From an uncultured Alphaproteobacteria bacterium (GTDB taxonomy: Bacteria; Pseudomonadota; Alphaproteobacteria; RF32; CAG-239), in NCBI GenBank assembly GCA_910587405.1, contig CAJUKS010000009.1:4725-63124 (forward strand): a DNA stretch of 58,400 bases. The letters are read 5' to 3'. The translations under genes and the position numbers were made by a program. Positions 44,501 through 52,657 of the stretch are shown piece after piece (the first letter of the stretch is position 1; each line of letters begins with the position of its first letter). Below the pieces are notes generated by a model. That model was not told the DNA's origin. It made no database searches and was given only the letters and a program-made list of their open reading frames with translations.

Positions 44501-44691
44501 ATACCGACCGTGTTGGCGATAACTTCGGAGCTGGCGCCGGGATATGTTGCCGAAACGCTGACGGTCGGCGGCGTGATTTCCGGATACAGGGAAATCGGCA
44601 GCGAAAATACGGCGATTGCACCGGCCAGAGTCAGCACAATCGAAATAACCATCGCAAAGCGCGGCCTTTCAATAAAGATTCTCGAAAACAT
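41569..44691 (-). CDS. RND multidrug efflux permease (AcrB/HAE1 family)
   Basis: The 1040-residue protein has the full AcrB plan: a first membrane helix (FAMVISIVLTLAGAIAVFSL), porter domains, helices 2-6 with the proton-relay Asp pair in GLVVDDAIVVVERVL, then a second set beginning at ISVIALILVLIVAGIYGLLK and ending in FYGMLVGTAVGLIVIPMLYV. It exports drugs, detergents or bile salts using the proton gradient. It follows its adaptor gene by 3 bases. An outer membrane channel gene is not in the window, so a separately encoded TolC is expected. Confidence 0.95.
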   Translation of the reverse strand: MFSRIFIERPRFAMVISIVLTLAGAIAVFSLPISLYPEITPPTVSVSATYPGASSEVIANTVGIPLEEAINGVEDMLYMESSSDATGRYNLTVTFKVGVDPDMAQVKVQNRVQQALSKLPAEVQQQGISVSRRSSDILGFLTARSPKGTHDTLFLSNYVQNNIKKNLIKVNGVGEVNVYAPPLSMRVWLDADKITALNLPVAAIRSAIESQNIQPSLGKVGSMPGDGTQQMVYALLSTGRINDVEEFKQIIVRTDEEGGLVRLGDVARIEIGEESYTAKSEFDGAPSVAIAINLLSGANAINAMSNLRAEMARLEQFYPDDVEIFVAYDATDYIESSIEEVVFTLLLTFVLVVGVCYIFLQDWRAVLVPSLTIPVSLFATFAVLLALGYSLNILTLFGLVLAIGLVVDDAIVVVERVLFLMENEKLAPKPATIKAMEQVSGAIIATTLVLLAIFVPIGFLGGITGKIYQQFAIAISTAVAFSSLNALTLSPALCATILRPLKPFESGPLFWFTKVLDKSRDRYAGIVAIASRKISVIALILVLIVAGIYGLLKISQTSFIPGEDQGVFMTNIQLPEGASRERTDALVKRLVPEIISEGGVAHAMNITGHSMIGGSGENVAFIITMLNPWADRSDKNLYSTNILNRVKGKIGDSPEASINMFEMPAIMGLGNTNGMDFRLQALDSSDPKKLDTALQGFIGRLNSSPYVLYAFSTYNANTPHIYVDINRAKAESMKVSTGSIYDTLGQYLGSSYINDVNFGTQVNKVVVQADWKFRKGVDNISNLYVQNSLGEMVPLGGVVSLSKVLAPSTINRYNQYPSASITIMGNPAYSTGEAMDAIEKLAKEALPQGYSYEWSGMSFQEKANQGQIGYLIILALTFAYLFLVAQYESWSTPIPVLASVSVAMVGALLGLFIHGLPLSIYAQLGLILLVGLAAKNAILIVEFSKEERENGATINKAAMTGLKERFRAVLMTAFTFILGVLPMVVATGAGANSRIAIGVPVFYGMLVGTAVGLIVIPMLYVLFQTLTEKLTGPTAGAKTE

Positions 44692-44694
44692 AAG

Positions 44695-45861
44695 TTATTT
44701 TCCTTCCGTCGTTTGGGGATTAACGTTTTCTGCCCGTACTTTTTTGCCGTCGGCAACTTTTTGCAGTCCCTGAATAATGACTCTGTCACCGGCATTGAGG
44801 CCCGAAGTAACGATCTGGCGGTTTTCGATTACATCGCCGAGCGTAACCCGTTTTTGTTCGACTATATTGTCATCGTTAACCGTCATCACGTACATGCCGT
44901 GTTCGTCCTGAGCCAACGCGGCCTGAGAAATCACAATGGCGTTTTTCTCGCTTCCAGATCCGATCATAATGTCAACATAGCTGCCGGGAATCAGCGTTCC
45001 GTCGCCGTTTTCGAATTCCGAATAAACCGACATGGTTGCGGTTGCCGTGTTAACCGAGTTGTCGGCAAAACGGGATAAAATCGGTTTTTTGATCTCCTTG
45101 CCGTTGGGCAGAACGATTTTGCTGTATGTTTCGCCGCCGCGTTTGCGGTAATCCTGTTTTAAATTGAGCATTTCTTTATCGGTAACCGAAAAGACGATTC
45201 TGACCGGGTCGGTTTGCACGATGTTGGCCAAAGTGCCGCCCGAGGTACTGACGAAGTTTCCGACCGTTACCATTGCCTTGCCGATATAACCGTTGATCGG
45301 CGAGCGGATTTCGGTATGTTCAAGATCGATTTTGGCCAGTTCATAGTTGGCTTCGGCCTGTTTAATGCCGGCCTGGGCCTGAAGCATGTTGGAATAGGCT
45401 TCGTCCAGCTTTGATTCGGAAGCAAATTTCTGCTGGTTGAGAGATTTTTGACGCTTATATTCCTTTTCAAGCTGGGTAAAGCTGGCTTTGGCTTTGTCAA
45501 GTTCGGCCTTGCGGAGGTCGGCGGTGGCAATGTAACGCTGTTGTTCGATCACGAACAGGATGTCGCCTTTTTTGACAAACGACCCTTCGTTGAACAATAC
45601 CTTTTCCAGATATCCGCTGACCTGAGGTTGGATATTGACTTCGTTGATCGCTTCGACATGGCCGATAAACTTTTGTGCCGGAGTCACGTCTTGCAGCCGC
45701 GCCTGCTCAACCACAACGTGCGGATCGCCGCCGGGTCCTCCGGCCGCCGTCATCTGTTGCGGGCTGAGTTTGGTTTTCAGAAACCATCCGGCCGCGACAC
45801 ATAAGCATAAGACAACCACCTGCTTTAATATTTTGCGATTGCTCATTTTTCCAACTTTCAT
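44695..45861 (-). CDS. RND efflux periplasmic adaptor (AcrA family)
   Basis: The 388-residue product starts MKVGKMSNRKILKQVVVLCL with one N-terminal membrane anchor and no lipobox. The lipoyl halves (VEAINEVNIQPQVSGYLEKV and IRSPINGYIGKAMVTVGNFV) flank a coiled-coil hairpin (KASFTQLEKEYKRQKSLNQQ). It bridges the permease and the outer membrane channel. Its ATG overlaps the stop of the TetR gene as ATGA; MSNRK is an alternative start. Confidence 0.93.
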   Translation of the reverse strand: MKVGKMSNRKILKQVVVLCLCVAAGWFLKTKLSPQQMTAAGGPGGDPHVVVEQARLQDVTPAQKFIGHVEAINEVNIQPQVSGYLEKVLFNEGSFVKKGDILFVIEQQRYIATADLRKAELDKAKASFTQLEKEYKRQKSLNQQKFASESKLDEAYSNMLQAQAGIKQAEANYELAKIDLEHTEIRSPINGYIGKAMVTVGNFVSTSGGTLANIVQTDPVRIVFSVTDKEMLNLKQDYRKRGGETYSKIVLPNGKEIKKPILSRFADNSVNTATATMSVYSEFENGDGTLIPGSYVDIMIGSGSEKNAIVISQAALAQDEHGMYVMTVNDDNIVEQKRVTLGDVIENRQIVTSGLNAGDRVIIQGLQKVADGKKVRAENVNPQTTEGK

Positions 45862-46487
45862 TTTCCTAACCTTTCATTATTTCCGATTCTGTCAATTATC
45901 GCGTCAAATCCTTCCAGAAAAGTCTGGGAAAGACTGAATTTTAAATCTTTGCAAATATAAGCGTTGATCAGGCCGCGCCAGGTGCCGACGATAACGGTGC
46001 CGGCGGTCCGAATGTTGGCCCGGAGGCTTATTTCTCCGTTTTTCTGCGCGTTTGTCAAGGCGTTCGTGATCGTTTTGAAATGAAAATCACGGATTTCGCC
46101 GGTTTTAGCGTCGACCTGATTGAAAATGCTGTCTGACCACTCGACCTGAAACAGGGTGAAGAAGATAAATTTCCGCACTTCAGGGCTGCGTTCGATATAT
46201 TCGGCTTCGCGCCGGAAAAAATCGCGCAGGGCGGCAATAGAGTCGGGACGGGTGTAGCGGCTGCCGATCTCAATGCGGTTTTTTTCCGCCTGCCGGTTGA
46301 TGAGGTCGGCCAAAAGCTCGGCTTTATTTTTAAAATGCCAATAAACCGCCCCTTTTGTCAGATTGATGCGCGCAGCAATATCTTCAAAAGTGGTGCGGGA
46401 AAAGCCTTTTTCATAAAAACAGTCCAACGCCGACTGCAAAATCTGCGCGCGGGTGTTTTCGGTTTCTTCGCGGGTTTTTCTAGCCAT
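45858..46487 (-). CDS. TetR family repressor of the efflux operon (AcrR-like)
   Basis: The 209-residue product starts MARKTREETENTRAQILQSA. The helix-turn-helix FEDIAARINLTKGAVYWHFK (residues 34-53) is a near-standard AcrR/TtgR motif. The remainder is the ligand-binding helical domain (AEYIERSPEVRKFIFFTLFQ). It is the first gene of the operon, so it represses itself and the pump until a ligand binds. Its operator is probably the palindrome at 46501-46528. Confidence 0.93.
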   Translation of the reverse strand: MARKTREETENTRAQILQSALDCFYEKGFSRTTFEDIAARINLTKGAVYWHFKNKAELLADLINRQAEKNRIEIGSRYTRPDSIAALRDFFRREAEYIERSPEVRKFIFFTLFQVEWSDSIFNQVDAKTGEIRDFHFKTITNALTNAQKNGEISLRANIRTAGTVIVGTWRGLINAYICKDLKFSLSQTFLEGFDAIIDRIGNNERLGK

Positions 46488-46500
46488 TTTCTTTTCAATA

Positions 46501-46528
46501 AATATACATTCAAGTAGGTATGTATATT
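46501..46528. promoter_or_regulatory. AcrR-type operator
   Basis: AATATACAT and ATGTATATT are perfect 9-bp arms around TCAAGTAGGT. Spacing and base pattern resemble AcrR/TtgR operators (TACATACAT...ATGTATGTA). It lies 14 bases upstream of the repressor start. Confidence 0.8.
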
Positions 46529-46619
46529 TGAATAAAAAAAAGTTTGCAACAGAAATTTTAAATATAAGTACTTTTTTAATGAGGAGACTTTTTGCTAAAG
46601 ATAAAATTTTGGATAAATA

Positions 46620-46648
46620 TTGACAAAAATATGGTATAAAGTTATGAT
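46620..46648 (+). promoter_or_regulatory. Promoter of the HExxH protein operon
   Basis: TTGACA (46620-46625), 17 bases, TATGAT (46643-46648). The start near 46655 is about 23 bases before the first gene, which has CGGAGAG as ribosome site. Confidence 0.75.
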
Positions 46649-46677
46649 AAAAAAGTAAAAGGTAAACGGAGAGCTAA

Positions 46678-48702
46678 ATGGAAAAGTCAGTGCTTTATAA
46701 AGATGTTGCAAATGTCAGCGCGCTGACAAATACAATTTGCGGCTGTTACACCGATTTGCATCACAGCGAACAAAAAATAGCCGATTTTACCGACCGGGTT
46801 ACCCGCTATTTAGATGTAAGCCTGGATGAATTGGAGGCAGAACAGGCTTTTCGACTTTCTTACGGCGGCGGTTCGGAACCCAACTTTGAAAAATATGCGA
46901 TAAATAACAGCGGCGTTAACATTGAATTTAACGGCAAACGGCTGGTTTATTTTCACGGTGACGAAACTTTTGCCGAACAACATACCGTTTATCATGAACT
47001 CGGGCATTCGTTAACCCGGCACTTGAATTTGTATGACAGCCAAAAAATGGATAAGTTGTACGATTTCTGCGGCAAAGGCATTAAATTTTTTTCCGGCGGC
47101 AAAACGGTCTCTCAGTTTGCCGATCGGGTGACTTATTTGAAATATCTCTCGGAGATGCAGTCGGAAGGGTTCGCAACCGCGGCAATGATGCTGCGGACAC
47201 CGGGAATTTCCAGATTCGGGTTGTATTGGGAACGTTTGAAAGATATGGCGGTAAGAACCGCGGCGGCGAGCCGGACCACCGACAAAACTTATCCCAGTAT
47301 GAAATATTATTCTTCAATGCCGACCGAAATGGCGGTAATTGCCAAGATGCTGAAATATCGGCTGACCGGAAAAGACAAACAGTTTTTTACCGCTGACGGA
47401 AATATTGATTTTGTGAAACTGGCCAAGGACGTCGAAGCGACGGTGTTGAAGTCGGCTTATTCGCCCCGTACTTTTCAGCGTTTGCTCAACAACGATATTC
47501 TCGGCGGCGTCCACACTCCTTCAAACGGCTGGTTTCGGTATGTTCCGCCCGCAACCCTGATTGCCCATATGGTGGTGGCCGTTGAGTACAACCCGGTGAT
47601 GCTTGTTAAACGCCATCTTAAAAACAGACATCATAAAAAACTCGATCTCGAGCGGCAGGAGCGTCAAAAAGCGCTACTGCCCGATGACGGCAGCCGGGAT
47701 ACCGCACAACTGAACATGTTGTTGGCGGAAGACAACGTGCGGGTGGATTTGGCCGATTTTTATATGAACTCCAAGAAAGTTCCGTTTGGGAAATATACCG
47801 AGTTGCTGCGGATGTTCAGCTCTTACCATTTGGTCGAAAGGGGTGAGTTGCCGAAAGATGTGTTAGATTCGGCACTGGCGGAGCTTCCGGCTTCTCCGCA
47901 AAAGCAAAAGCTTGCCGCGGCGTTGGAGCAGTCTCGCCGGTCGTTTAATCAGGTGCTGCAACGACACGGAGAAGCGCTTCGCCTCGGCTTATCCGGGGTT
48001 GAATGGGCGGGAAGCAAAGAAAACCGTCGTTTTCTCTGGGAACTTAAAAAGCAAAAAGAGGCTGATCCGTCTTTTGCGGCGATGGAACGTTTCCGCGAAC
48101 GCATGAGTCCGGCAGAAATTCAATATTACATTCATGACAAGGCGATGCTTTTTGCCGATCGGCCGATCAAAGCCTGTTCGTCCGCAGAAAACGAAAAGGC
48201 TTTGAAGAAAGAGTTGTTCGGGATGTTGCAGCAGGACGGTTCGGTTTTGTATGATGACAAAGCCTTAGGGATGCTTGCGGCCAAATACGGCAAACAAAGC
48301 TGGCGCGGAAAGACGTCTCGCACATTTTGGGACAGTTTTTCCGGTTATATCAGCACTTTGCGCCGAGCGGAATATTTGAACCGTGACGGTTTTTCGGAGG
48401 TGGTGGCTGAAAAACTCAAAGTTTTTGAAATGCACGAACAATATGGTTCTTGTGCGGTTGCAAAGGCGGAAAAGACACAAAACGTTAATTTGGCCGAGAA
48501 AGCAAACCGCGAAAACGCGGCTTCTCATTATGCCAATCGGGGAAATGTTGCGGTTGCCGATCATATTCGTACGGCGCGTCAGAATCTGAACGGCAGTAAA
48601 CAAAATCCGGAAGGTGCCGCTGCCGACCGTAACGGCGAAATAAACGCTTCCGTTTCGATAAAAACAAACTATGCAGGCAAAGGCGGCTATGATGGATATT
48701 AA
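46678..48702 (+). CDS. Large HExxH putative zinc metallopeptidase, paralogue 1
   Basis: The 674-residue product starts MEKSVLYKDVANVSALTNTI, without a signal peptide. A gluzincin-like site is visible: HELGH (His106, Glu107, His110) and a probable third ligand Glu163 in EMQSEGFATAA. The rest is helical, with a basic region near 305-335 (RHLKNRHHKKLDLERQERQK). The next gene encodes a paralogue with the same order: HEMAH, EAHADAFATAC, YPS.(R/K).Y.S.P, and AFSPR or AYSPR. No known peptidase family is recognised. The C-terminal 60 residues are low in complexity. Confidence 0.75.
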   Translation: MEKSVLYKDVANVSALTNTICGCYTDLHHSEQKIADFTDRVTRYLDVSLDELEAEQAFRLSYGGGSEPNFEKYAINNSGVNIEFNGKRLVYFHGDETFAEQHTVYHELGHSLTRHLNLYDSQKMDKLYDFCGKGIKFFSGGKTVSQFADRVTYLKYLSEMQSEGFATAAMMLRTPGISRFGLYWERLKDMAVRTAAASRTTDKTYPSMKYYSSMPTEMAVIAKMLKYRLTGKDKQFFTADGNIDFVKLAKDVEATVLKSAYSPRTFQRLLNNDILGGVHTPSNGWFRYVPPATLIAHMVVAVEYNPVMLVKRHLKNRHHKKLDLERQERQKALLPDDGSRDTAQLNMLLAEDNVRVDLADFYMNSKKVPFGKYTELLRMFSSYHLVERGELPKDVLDSALAELPASPQKQKLAAALEQSRRSFNQVLQRHGEALRLGLSGVEWAGSKENRRFLWELKKQKEADPSFAAMERFRERMSPAEIQYYIHDKAMLFADRPIKACSSAENEKALKKELFGMLQQDGSVLYDDKALGMLAAKYGKQSWRGKTSRTFWDSFSGYISTLRRAEYLNRDGFSEVVAEKLKVFEMHEQYGSCAVAKAEKTQNVNLAEKANRENAASHYANRGNVAVADHIRTARQNLNGSKQNPEGAAADRNGEINASVSIKTNYAGKGGYDGY

Positions 48703-50467
48703 TAAAATACATAAGGATATTGACGATTTTTGCCGCCGGTATAATTGCCGTTATTTCTTTTATGATAAGCTGCATGTTTATGACGCGCAGGGGCTTCCGT
48801 CGCAAATGCCGGCTTTTCTTGCGGAAACCGAGCAGTTTTTGGGACCCGATTACCGGAACCTGCTTTTGGACCGCGGTGTTATCACCCGCTTTCCCGGCGG
48901 CGGCTATGACTTTAATTTCTCTTCTAGTGTGGAAAACGGCGGTGCCACCTGTTACAGCGCCATCGGTGAAGAACAGGGGCTGAATAAAAACATCCTGATC
49001 TTTTTTGACGACCAAACCATGACGGAACGTCACAATATATATCACGAAATGGCACATATTATTCAATATGAACATGATTTTTACAATTTGAACGTGTTGC
49101 AGAAATTGTACAGTTTTTCGATCAAAGAAGCAAAATATAAGGGGGGTTCGACGCTTTGCCAAAAATTTGCCGATGCGTGGGACTATTGCGACTATCTGCG
49201 CGAAGCTCACGCCGATGCCTTTGCCACCGCCTGTATGTTGTTGCGTTGCGAAAACAAAAAGGAGTTCCGTCGCGAATGCCGTCGCAGTTATATCCGGTCG
49301 GGAATGACGTTTTATCAGGCGAGCCGTGATCCCGACCGCGAATATCCCTCTTTGCGTTTTTATATGTCATTTCCGATCGAAAAGGAAATAATCCGTCAAA
49401 TGAAGCGGTATCGCCGCAGCGGCGAAGACCGGCAGTTCTTTTTGCCCGACGGTAAAATAGATATGAAAAAGCTGGCCGATGCCGTGGATGAAGCGGTGAT
49501 GAAAAACGCTTTTTCGCCGCGCGTGTTTCAGCAGATATTGGACGATGACCGCAAAGGCCGCTGCGGTATTCATGAAAAAAGCTGGCGGCAGCCGCTCGGC
49601 GAAGCACGTTGGTGCCGGTTTTTGAGCATTTTGGACTTGGACGGCGAGACGAAAGCCCTGCAGCGCAAAGTTGACGCGCATACGCGCCGCAACGAGGAAC
49701 GCACGGCAGTGAGTTTTGAGAGATTGAAATCGGCAGATTCTTCGGCGGTTTTGCTTAACATTGCCTGCGGACTGGATGACAAGTCAATTTCCTTGACCGA
49801 GATTATGCGATTTTTCAAAATAAATCCGAATTCATACGCCGAACTTGACGTGATGACGGCGTTGGCTGCCGGACGGCTTCCCGATGCGGCGGTGCGAACG
49901 GCCAAAGCCAAAATACTGAAACAAAAACCGCATTGCGGCGCCTTTATGGCCGAAATGCTGGAAAAATATCAAAAAGGCGTCAACAAGCTGCTCGATGTTG
50001 CGGAAATACCGTCCGCAACGGCCGGGGTCTTGCGGTTGATGCAGAAAAATCCGGTGGTCCGCGAACGGATATGGGAGATGTACCGGCAGCGCCGTCAGTA
50101 TCCTCAGGCAGCGGTCTGTCCCGAAAAATTTGTTTTGGAACAGCCGCTGACAAGTCGTCGGCAGCGCCGCAGGCTGGAAGAAAATTATCGGCTGGCCTTA
50201 CATCGGTTGGGCCGTCGGATCGGGCTTGAGGACAAAAGCCGTTATGCGGGGATGTTGGATGCTGCCGTTGCCGCTTTTGCCGCCGGTACCGAATGCCGTG
50301 AAGATCCGGTGCTGAAACCGGTTGCCGATGATTTGTATGTTATGTATTATCGTTGCCCCGAAGCCTTTAAACGGGCGGTTGCCGAGTTTAAGAACAAAGG
50401 CGGTCCGGTTGTGCGAACAACGACGACGCGCCGTGCCGGAGTGCAGAGAAGAAACGACGGCCGCTAG
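48689..50467 (+). CDS. Large HExxH putative zinc metallopeptidase, paralogue 2
   Basis: The product of about 592 residues starts MMDINKIHKDIDDFCRRYNC. The ATG at 48689 is chosen for AAAGG upstream; 48671 is possible. It overlaps the first paralogue by 14 bases, so coupled translation is likely. HEMAH lies near residue 120, and the third ligand is Glu in REAHADAFATAC near 172. The middle repeats the plan of paralogue 1 (RQFFLPDGKIDMKKLADAVD against KQFFTADGNIDFVKLAKDVE). No signal peptide or membrane segment is seen. The substrate is unknown. Confidence 0.75.
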   Translation: MMDINKIHKDIDDFCRRYNCRYFFYDKLHVYDAQGLPSQMPAFLAETEQFLGPDYRNLLLDRGVITRFPGGGYDFNFSSSVENGGATCYSAIGEEQGLNKNILIFFDDQTMTERHNIYHEMAHIIQYEHDFYNLNVLQKLYSFSIKEAKYKGGSTLCQKFADAWDYCDYLREAHADAFATACMLLRCENKKEFRRECRRSYIRSGMTFYQASRDPDREYPSLRFYMSFPIEKEIIRQMKRYRRSGEDRQFFLPDGKIDMKKLADAVDEAVMKNAFSPRVFQQILDDDRKGRCGIHEKSWRQPLGEARWCRFLSILDLDGETKALQRKVDAHTRRNEERTAVSFERLKSADSSAVLLNIACGLDDKSISLTEIMRFFKINPNSYAELDVMTALAAGRLPDAAVRTAKAKILKQKPHCGAFMAEMLEKYQKGVNKLLDVAEIPSATAGVLRLMQKNPVVRERIWEMYRQRRQYPQAAVCPEKFVLEQPLTSRRQRRRLEENYRLALHRLGRRIGLEDKSRYAGMLDAAVAAFAAGTECREDPVLKPVADDLYVMYYRCPEAFKRAVAEFKNKGGPVVRTTTTRRAGVQRRNDGR

Positions 50468-50539
50468 AAAGTGTGTAAATTAGGTTTAAATTTACTTTTT
50501 GTGTGTTATACTCAAGCCATATTCAGGGAGTTTTGATCA

Positions 50540-51409
50540 ATGGAAGAAGAAACAATCTTAAAGAAACTGGAACGGCTGTTCAAGATGCATCGGCTTTTGA
50601 AGGAAAAAAAGCTTAAGCGGATTAAGGACAAAAAGCTCAAGTACGGCCAGTGGGACTGGGAAGACGAAGACGACGAAGAAGACGATCTGCTGTCGCGTCC
50701 CGAACTGATTGAAGAAGCCCTGAAAGAATATATGTATCAGTTCGGCCTGTCGATTTATCAGAATAAACAGGGCGACTACTATTTTAAGAAATTTATCGAC
50801 GACACCGATATCCGCGATTTTGACGAACTGGATACGCATCATTTCGCGCTGGGGCAGCGGGAACCGAATTTTATTGAAAAACTGTTGGAAACCGTGCCCG
50901 AAAACAAAGTGCATTTGCTGGATAATATGGAAACCGCCGTGCTCGACCTTTATGAAAAAGACGCGATCATGTCGGATATTCTCGACCAGATGGTCAACGA
51001 AGAAACCGACAAATGTCAGGATATTTTGGAGCATATGGAAAATACGGCGGAAGCGGAAACCGTGTATGAGCCCGAAGTTCTGACAAAAACCGAAGAGTTG
51101 GCTCTGGAAGCCGGGTTGGAAGCGGAACTGCCCGAGTTGGCGCTTGAAACCGCGGAAAACAGCCGTGAAATCATTGCGGAAGAATTAGCCGAAGTTTATC
51201 AGCCTGCCAATGAGACGCCGGCAGCGCCGGATGAAGACGGCGGCGTTCCTCCGGCACCGGCGGAAGAAAAATGGAACGAAACCTATCAGTGCGGCGAACA
51301 ACGGGTGGAAAAGGTCGTGATGCCGAAACCGACGCGGGTACGGCGGGTTCGCAGACCGCAAAGCAACCGTCTGCCGCCGCTGGTCAAAGACAACGGCAAT
51401 GATCGTTGA
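50540..51409 (+). CDS. Acidic cytoplasmic protein downstream of the HExxH genes
   Basis: The 289-residue product starts MEEETILKKLERLFKMHRLL. A basic helix (KEKKLKRIKDKKLKYGQWDW) is followed by an acidic run (EDEDDEEDD), a helical middle, a Glu-rich region (TKTEELALEAGLEAELPELA) and a basic end (PKPTRVRRVRRPQSNRLPPL). It lies 72 bases after the second HExxH gene, with its own possible promoter in the gap, and ends at a terminator. No family is recognised. Confidence 0.65.
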   Translation: MEEETILKKLERLFKMHRLLKEKKLKRIKDKKLKYGQWDWEDEDDEEDDLLSRPELIEEALKEYMYQFGLSIYQNKQGDYYFKKFIDDTDIRDFDELDTHHFALGQREPNFIEKLLETVPENKVHLLDNMETAVLDLYEKDAIMSDILDQMVNEETDKCQDILEHMENTAEAETVYEPEVLTKTEELALEAGLEAELPELALETAENSREIIAEELAEVYQPANETPAAPDEDGGVPPAPAEEKWNETYQCGEQRVEKVVMPKPTRVRRVRRPQSNRLPPLVKDNGNDR

Positions 51410-51472
51410 GCGGTTGCAACACCGGCCGTTCTCCGGCTCGGCGACCGAATAAAAGCTCAAAAGCGATAGCTG

Positions 51473-51503
51473 AAAAACTCCCTCAAAAACAGGGAGTTTT
51501 TGA
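51473..51503 (+). terminator. Terminator after the acidic-protein gene
   Basis: AAAAACTCCCT-CAAAAAC-AGGGAGTTTTT has 11 perfect pairs. The stem is nearly the same as at 37357-37385, which suggests a common terminator word in this genome. Confidence 0.85.
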
Positions 51504-51644
51504 TGTGTCGTCATATTTGCCGGCAGGTCTGCCAAAATCAATTTGCGGATATGAAATAACGAAAGCGTGTCGGGAGGTGACGGCTATTAAAGACAAAAGA
51601 TGACACCGCAGGAAATCATAAAATATTATGAATAAAATGCACTT

Positions 51645-52157
51645 TTGAATTGCATTTCTCTAATATTTCAATTATGTTGTTTTTGGGTACTGAGAAAGTT
51701 CGGCGCCGATTTTCAAGATCCGGCCGAAGACTGGATTGATGCAGTAAAACGGGGATATATGGAAGGACGGGATCAGCGCCGCCAAATATACAAAGAAGGC
51801 CGCGAGCAGGCGCCGGTATTGACGGGAACGATGGAATATATGGGAGCAACGCTCAGTCCGGTGGAACTCGTAAAAGTTCCCCGTCTGGCATCGGTGCATG
51901 TCAAAACCGCAAAAAGAGCTGCCAATTCAAAAATTAACGGATTAATCTATGGTTGGGGTGTCAGTGAGGATTTGAACGAGTATCCGCTTAATATTTTTAC
52001 CGGTATAGTCGGAAACTGGTTTGGTCACAAAGCTGTTAATAATATTTTCGGACGGGGCATCAACGGATTGCTGCGTCAGCTTCCCGAAGAGGCGGTCTCA
52101 ACCGGCGTCAACTGGGTTAAAGAAAAAGCCATGGATATGTATAATCAGTGGAAATAA
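51645..52157 (+). CDS. Hypothetical protein with uncertain start
   Basis: The frame from a TTG at 51645 gives 170 residues; no ATG with a good ribosome site exists near the beginning, and the first 17 residues are doubtful. The supported part runs from KFGADFQDPAEDWIDAVKRG to the end, with ASVHVKTAKRAANSKINGLI, NIFTGIVGNWFGHKAVNNIF and VSTGVNWVKEKAMDMYNQWK. Gly- and Asn-rich segments of this kind occur near the C-terminus of larger secreted proteins, so this may be a remnant. It lies 10 bases before the next gene. Confidence 0.45.
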   Translation: MNCISLIFQLCCFWVLRKFGADFQDPAEDWIDAVKRGYMEGRDQRRQIYKEGREQAPVLTGTMEYMGATLSPVELVKVPRLASVHVKTAKRAANSKINGLIYGWGVSEDLNEYPLNIFTGIVGNWFGHKAVNNIFGRGINGLLRQLPEEAVSTGVNWVKEKAMDMYNQWK

Positions 52158-52167
52158 GGAAGATAAA

Positions 52168-52497
52168 ATGACAAGAAAACAACGACTGAATTGTCTAAAA
52201 GTACAAAATTTTATATTTCGGGTAACCATGCTGTGGCTGATCATTAATGCTCTTTTTGTGCAAGGATATGTTCCGTACAATTTGCTGTTTTTTATTTTTG
52301 ATTTGTTCATCTTCATTTTTATGTTATTGAGCGATATATGGTATTTCCCGTTGCATAAAGATGAAATGCAGACAGTGGGCAAATATCGCCGCTTTGACAG
52401 GCTGGTTATGAGTATTTCGTTTTTCTATGCTTTGTTGATCAATTTGCTTTACTGGAATTGTGTTGTTTACAGTTGGTATCATTTCTACGATAAATAG
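52168..52497 (+). CDS. Membrane protein of unknown function
   Basis: The 109-residue product starts MTRKQRLNCLKVQNFIFRVT after AAGGAAG. Three membrane segments are visible (MLWLIINALFVQGYVPYNLL, FFIFDLFIFIFMLLSDIWYF, LVMSISFFYALLINLLYWNC). A second copy of its ribosome site and first codons follows at 52509-52543. No family is recognised. Confidence 0.6.
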   Translation: MTRKQRLNCLKVQNFIFRVTMLWLIINALFVQGYVPYNLLFFIFDLFIFIFMLLSDIWYFPLHKDEMQTVGKYRRFDRLVMSISFFYALLINLLYWNCVVYSWYHFYDK

Positions 52498-52525
52498 AAT
52501 AAGTAGGGAAAATAAGGAAGATGAA

Positions 52526-52576
52526 ATGACAAGAAAACAACGATCCGTTCAATGTTCGAACGGTTGGTCGAAATAG
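52526..52576 (+). pseudogene. Duplicated 5' end of the preceding gene
   Basis: About 34 bases, including the ribosome site and MTRKQR, repeat 52151-52185 with two or three changes. The frame then reads SVQCSNGWSK and stops. It is a direct-repeat remnant of a former second copy or of a partial duplication. Confidence 0.6.
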
Positions 52577-52596
52577 CGGATTGTGATACCGTAAAG

Positions 52597-52634
52597 ACAA
52601 ACCCCCGGGCTGATTTTTTGCTGCGGGAGTTTGT
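52597..52634. terminator. Terminator-like inverted repeat after the AI-2E family gene
   Basis: ACAAACCCCCG and CGGGAGTTTGT pair over 11 positions with one mismatch around a 16-base loop. It lies between convergent transcripts. Confidence 0.55.
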
Positions 52635-52657
52635 TGATTTTGCAGATTGCGTCGATC

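Noticed and set aside
41950..45078. Long rightward frames opposite the efflux genes
   Set aside because: They are antisense shadows of strongly conserved RND genes.
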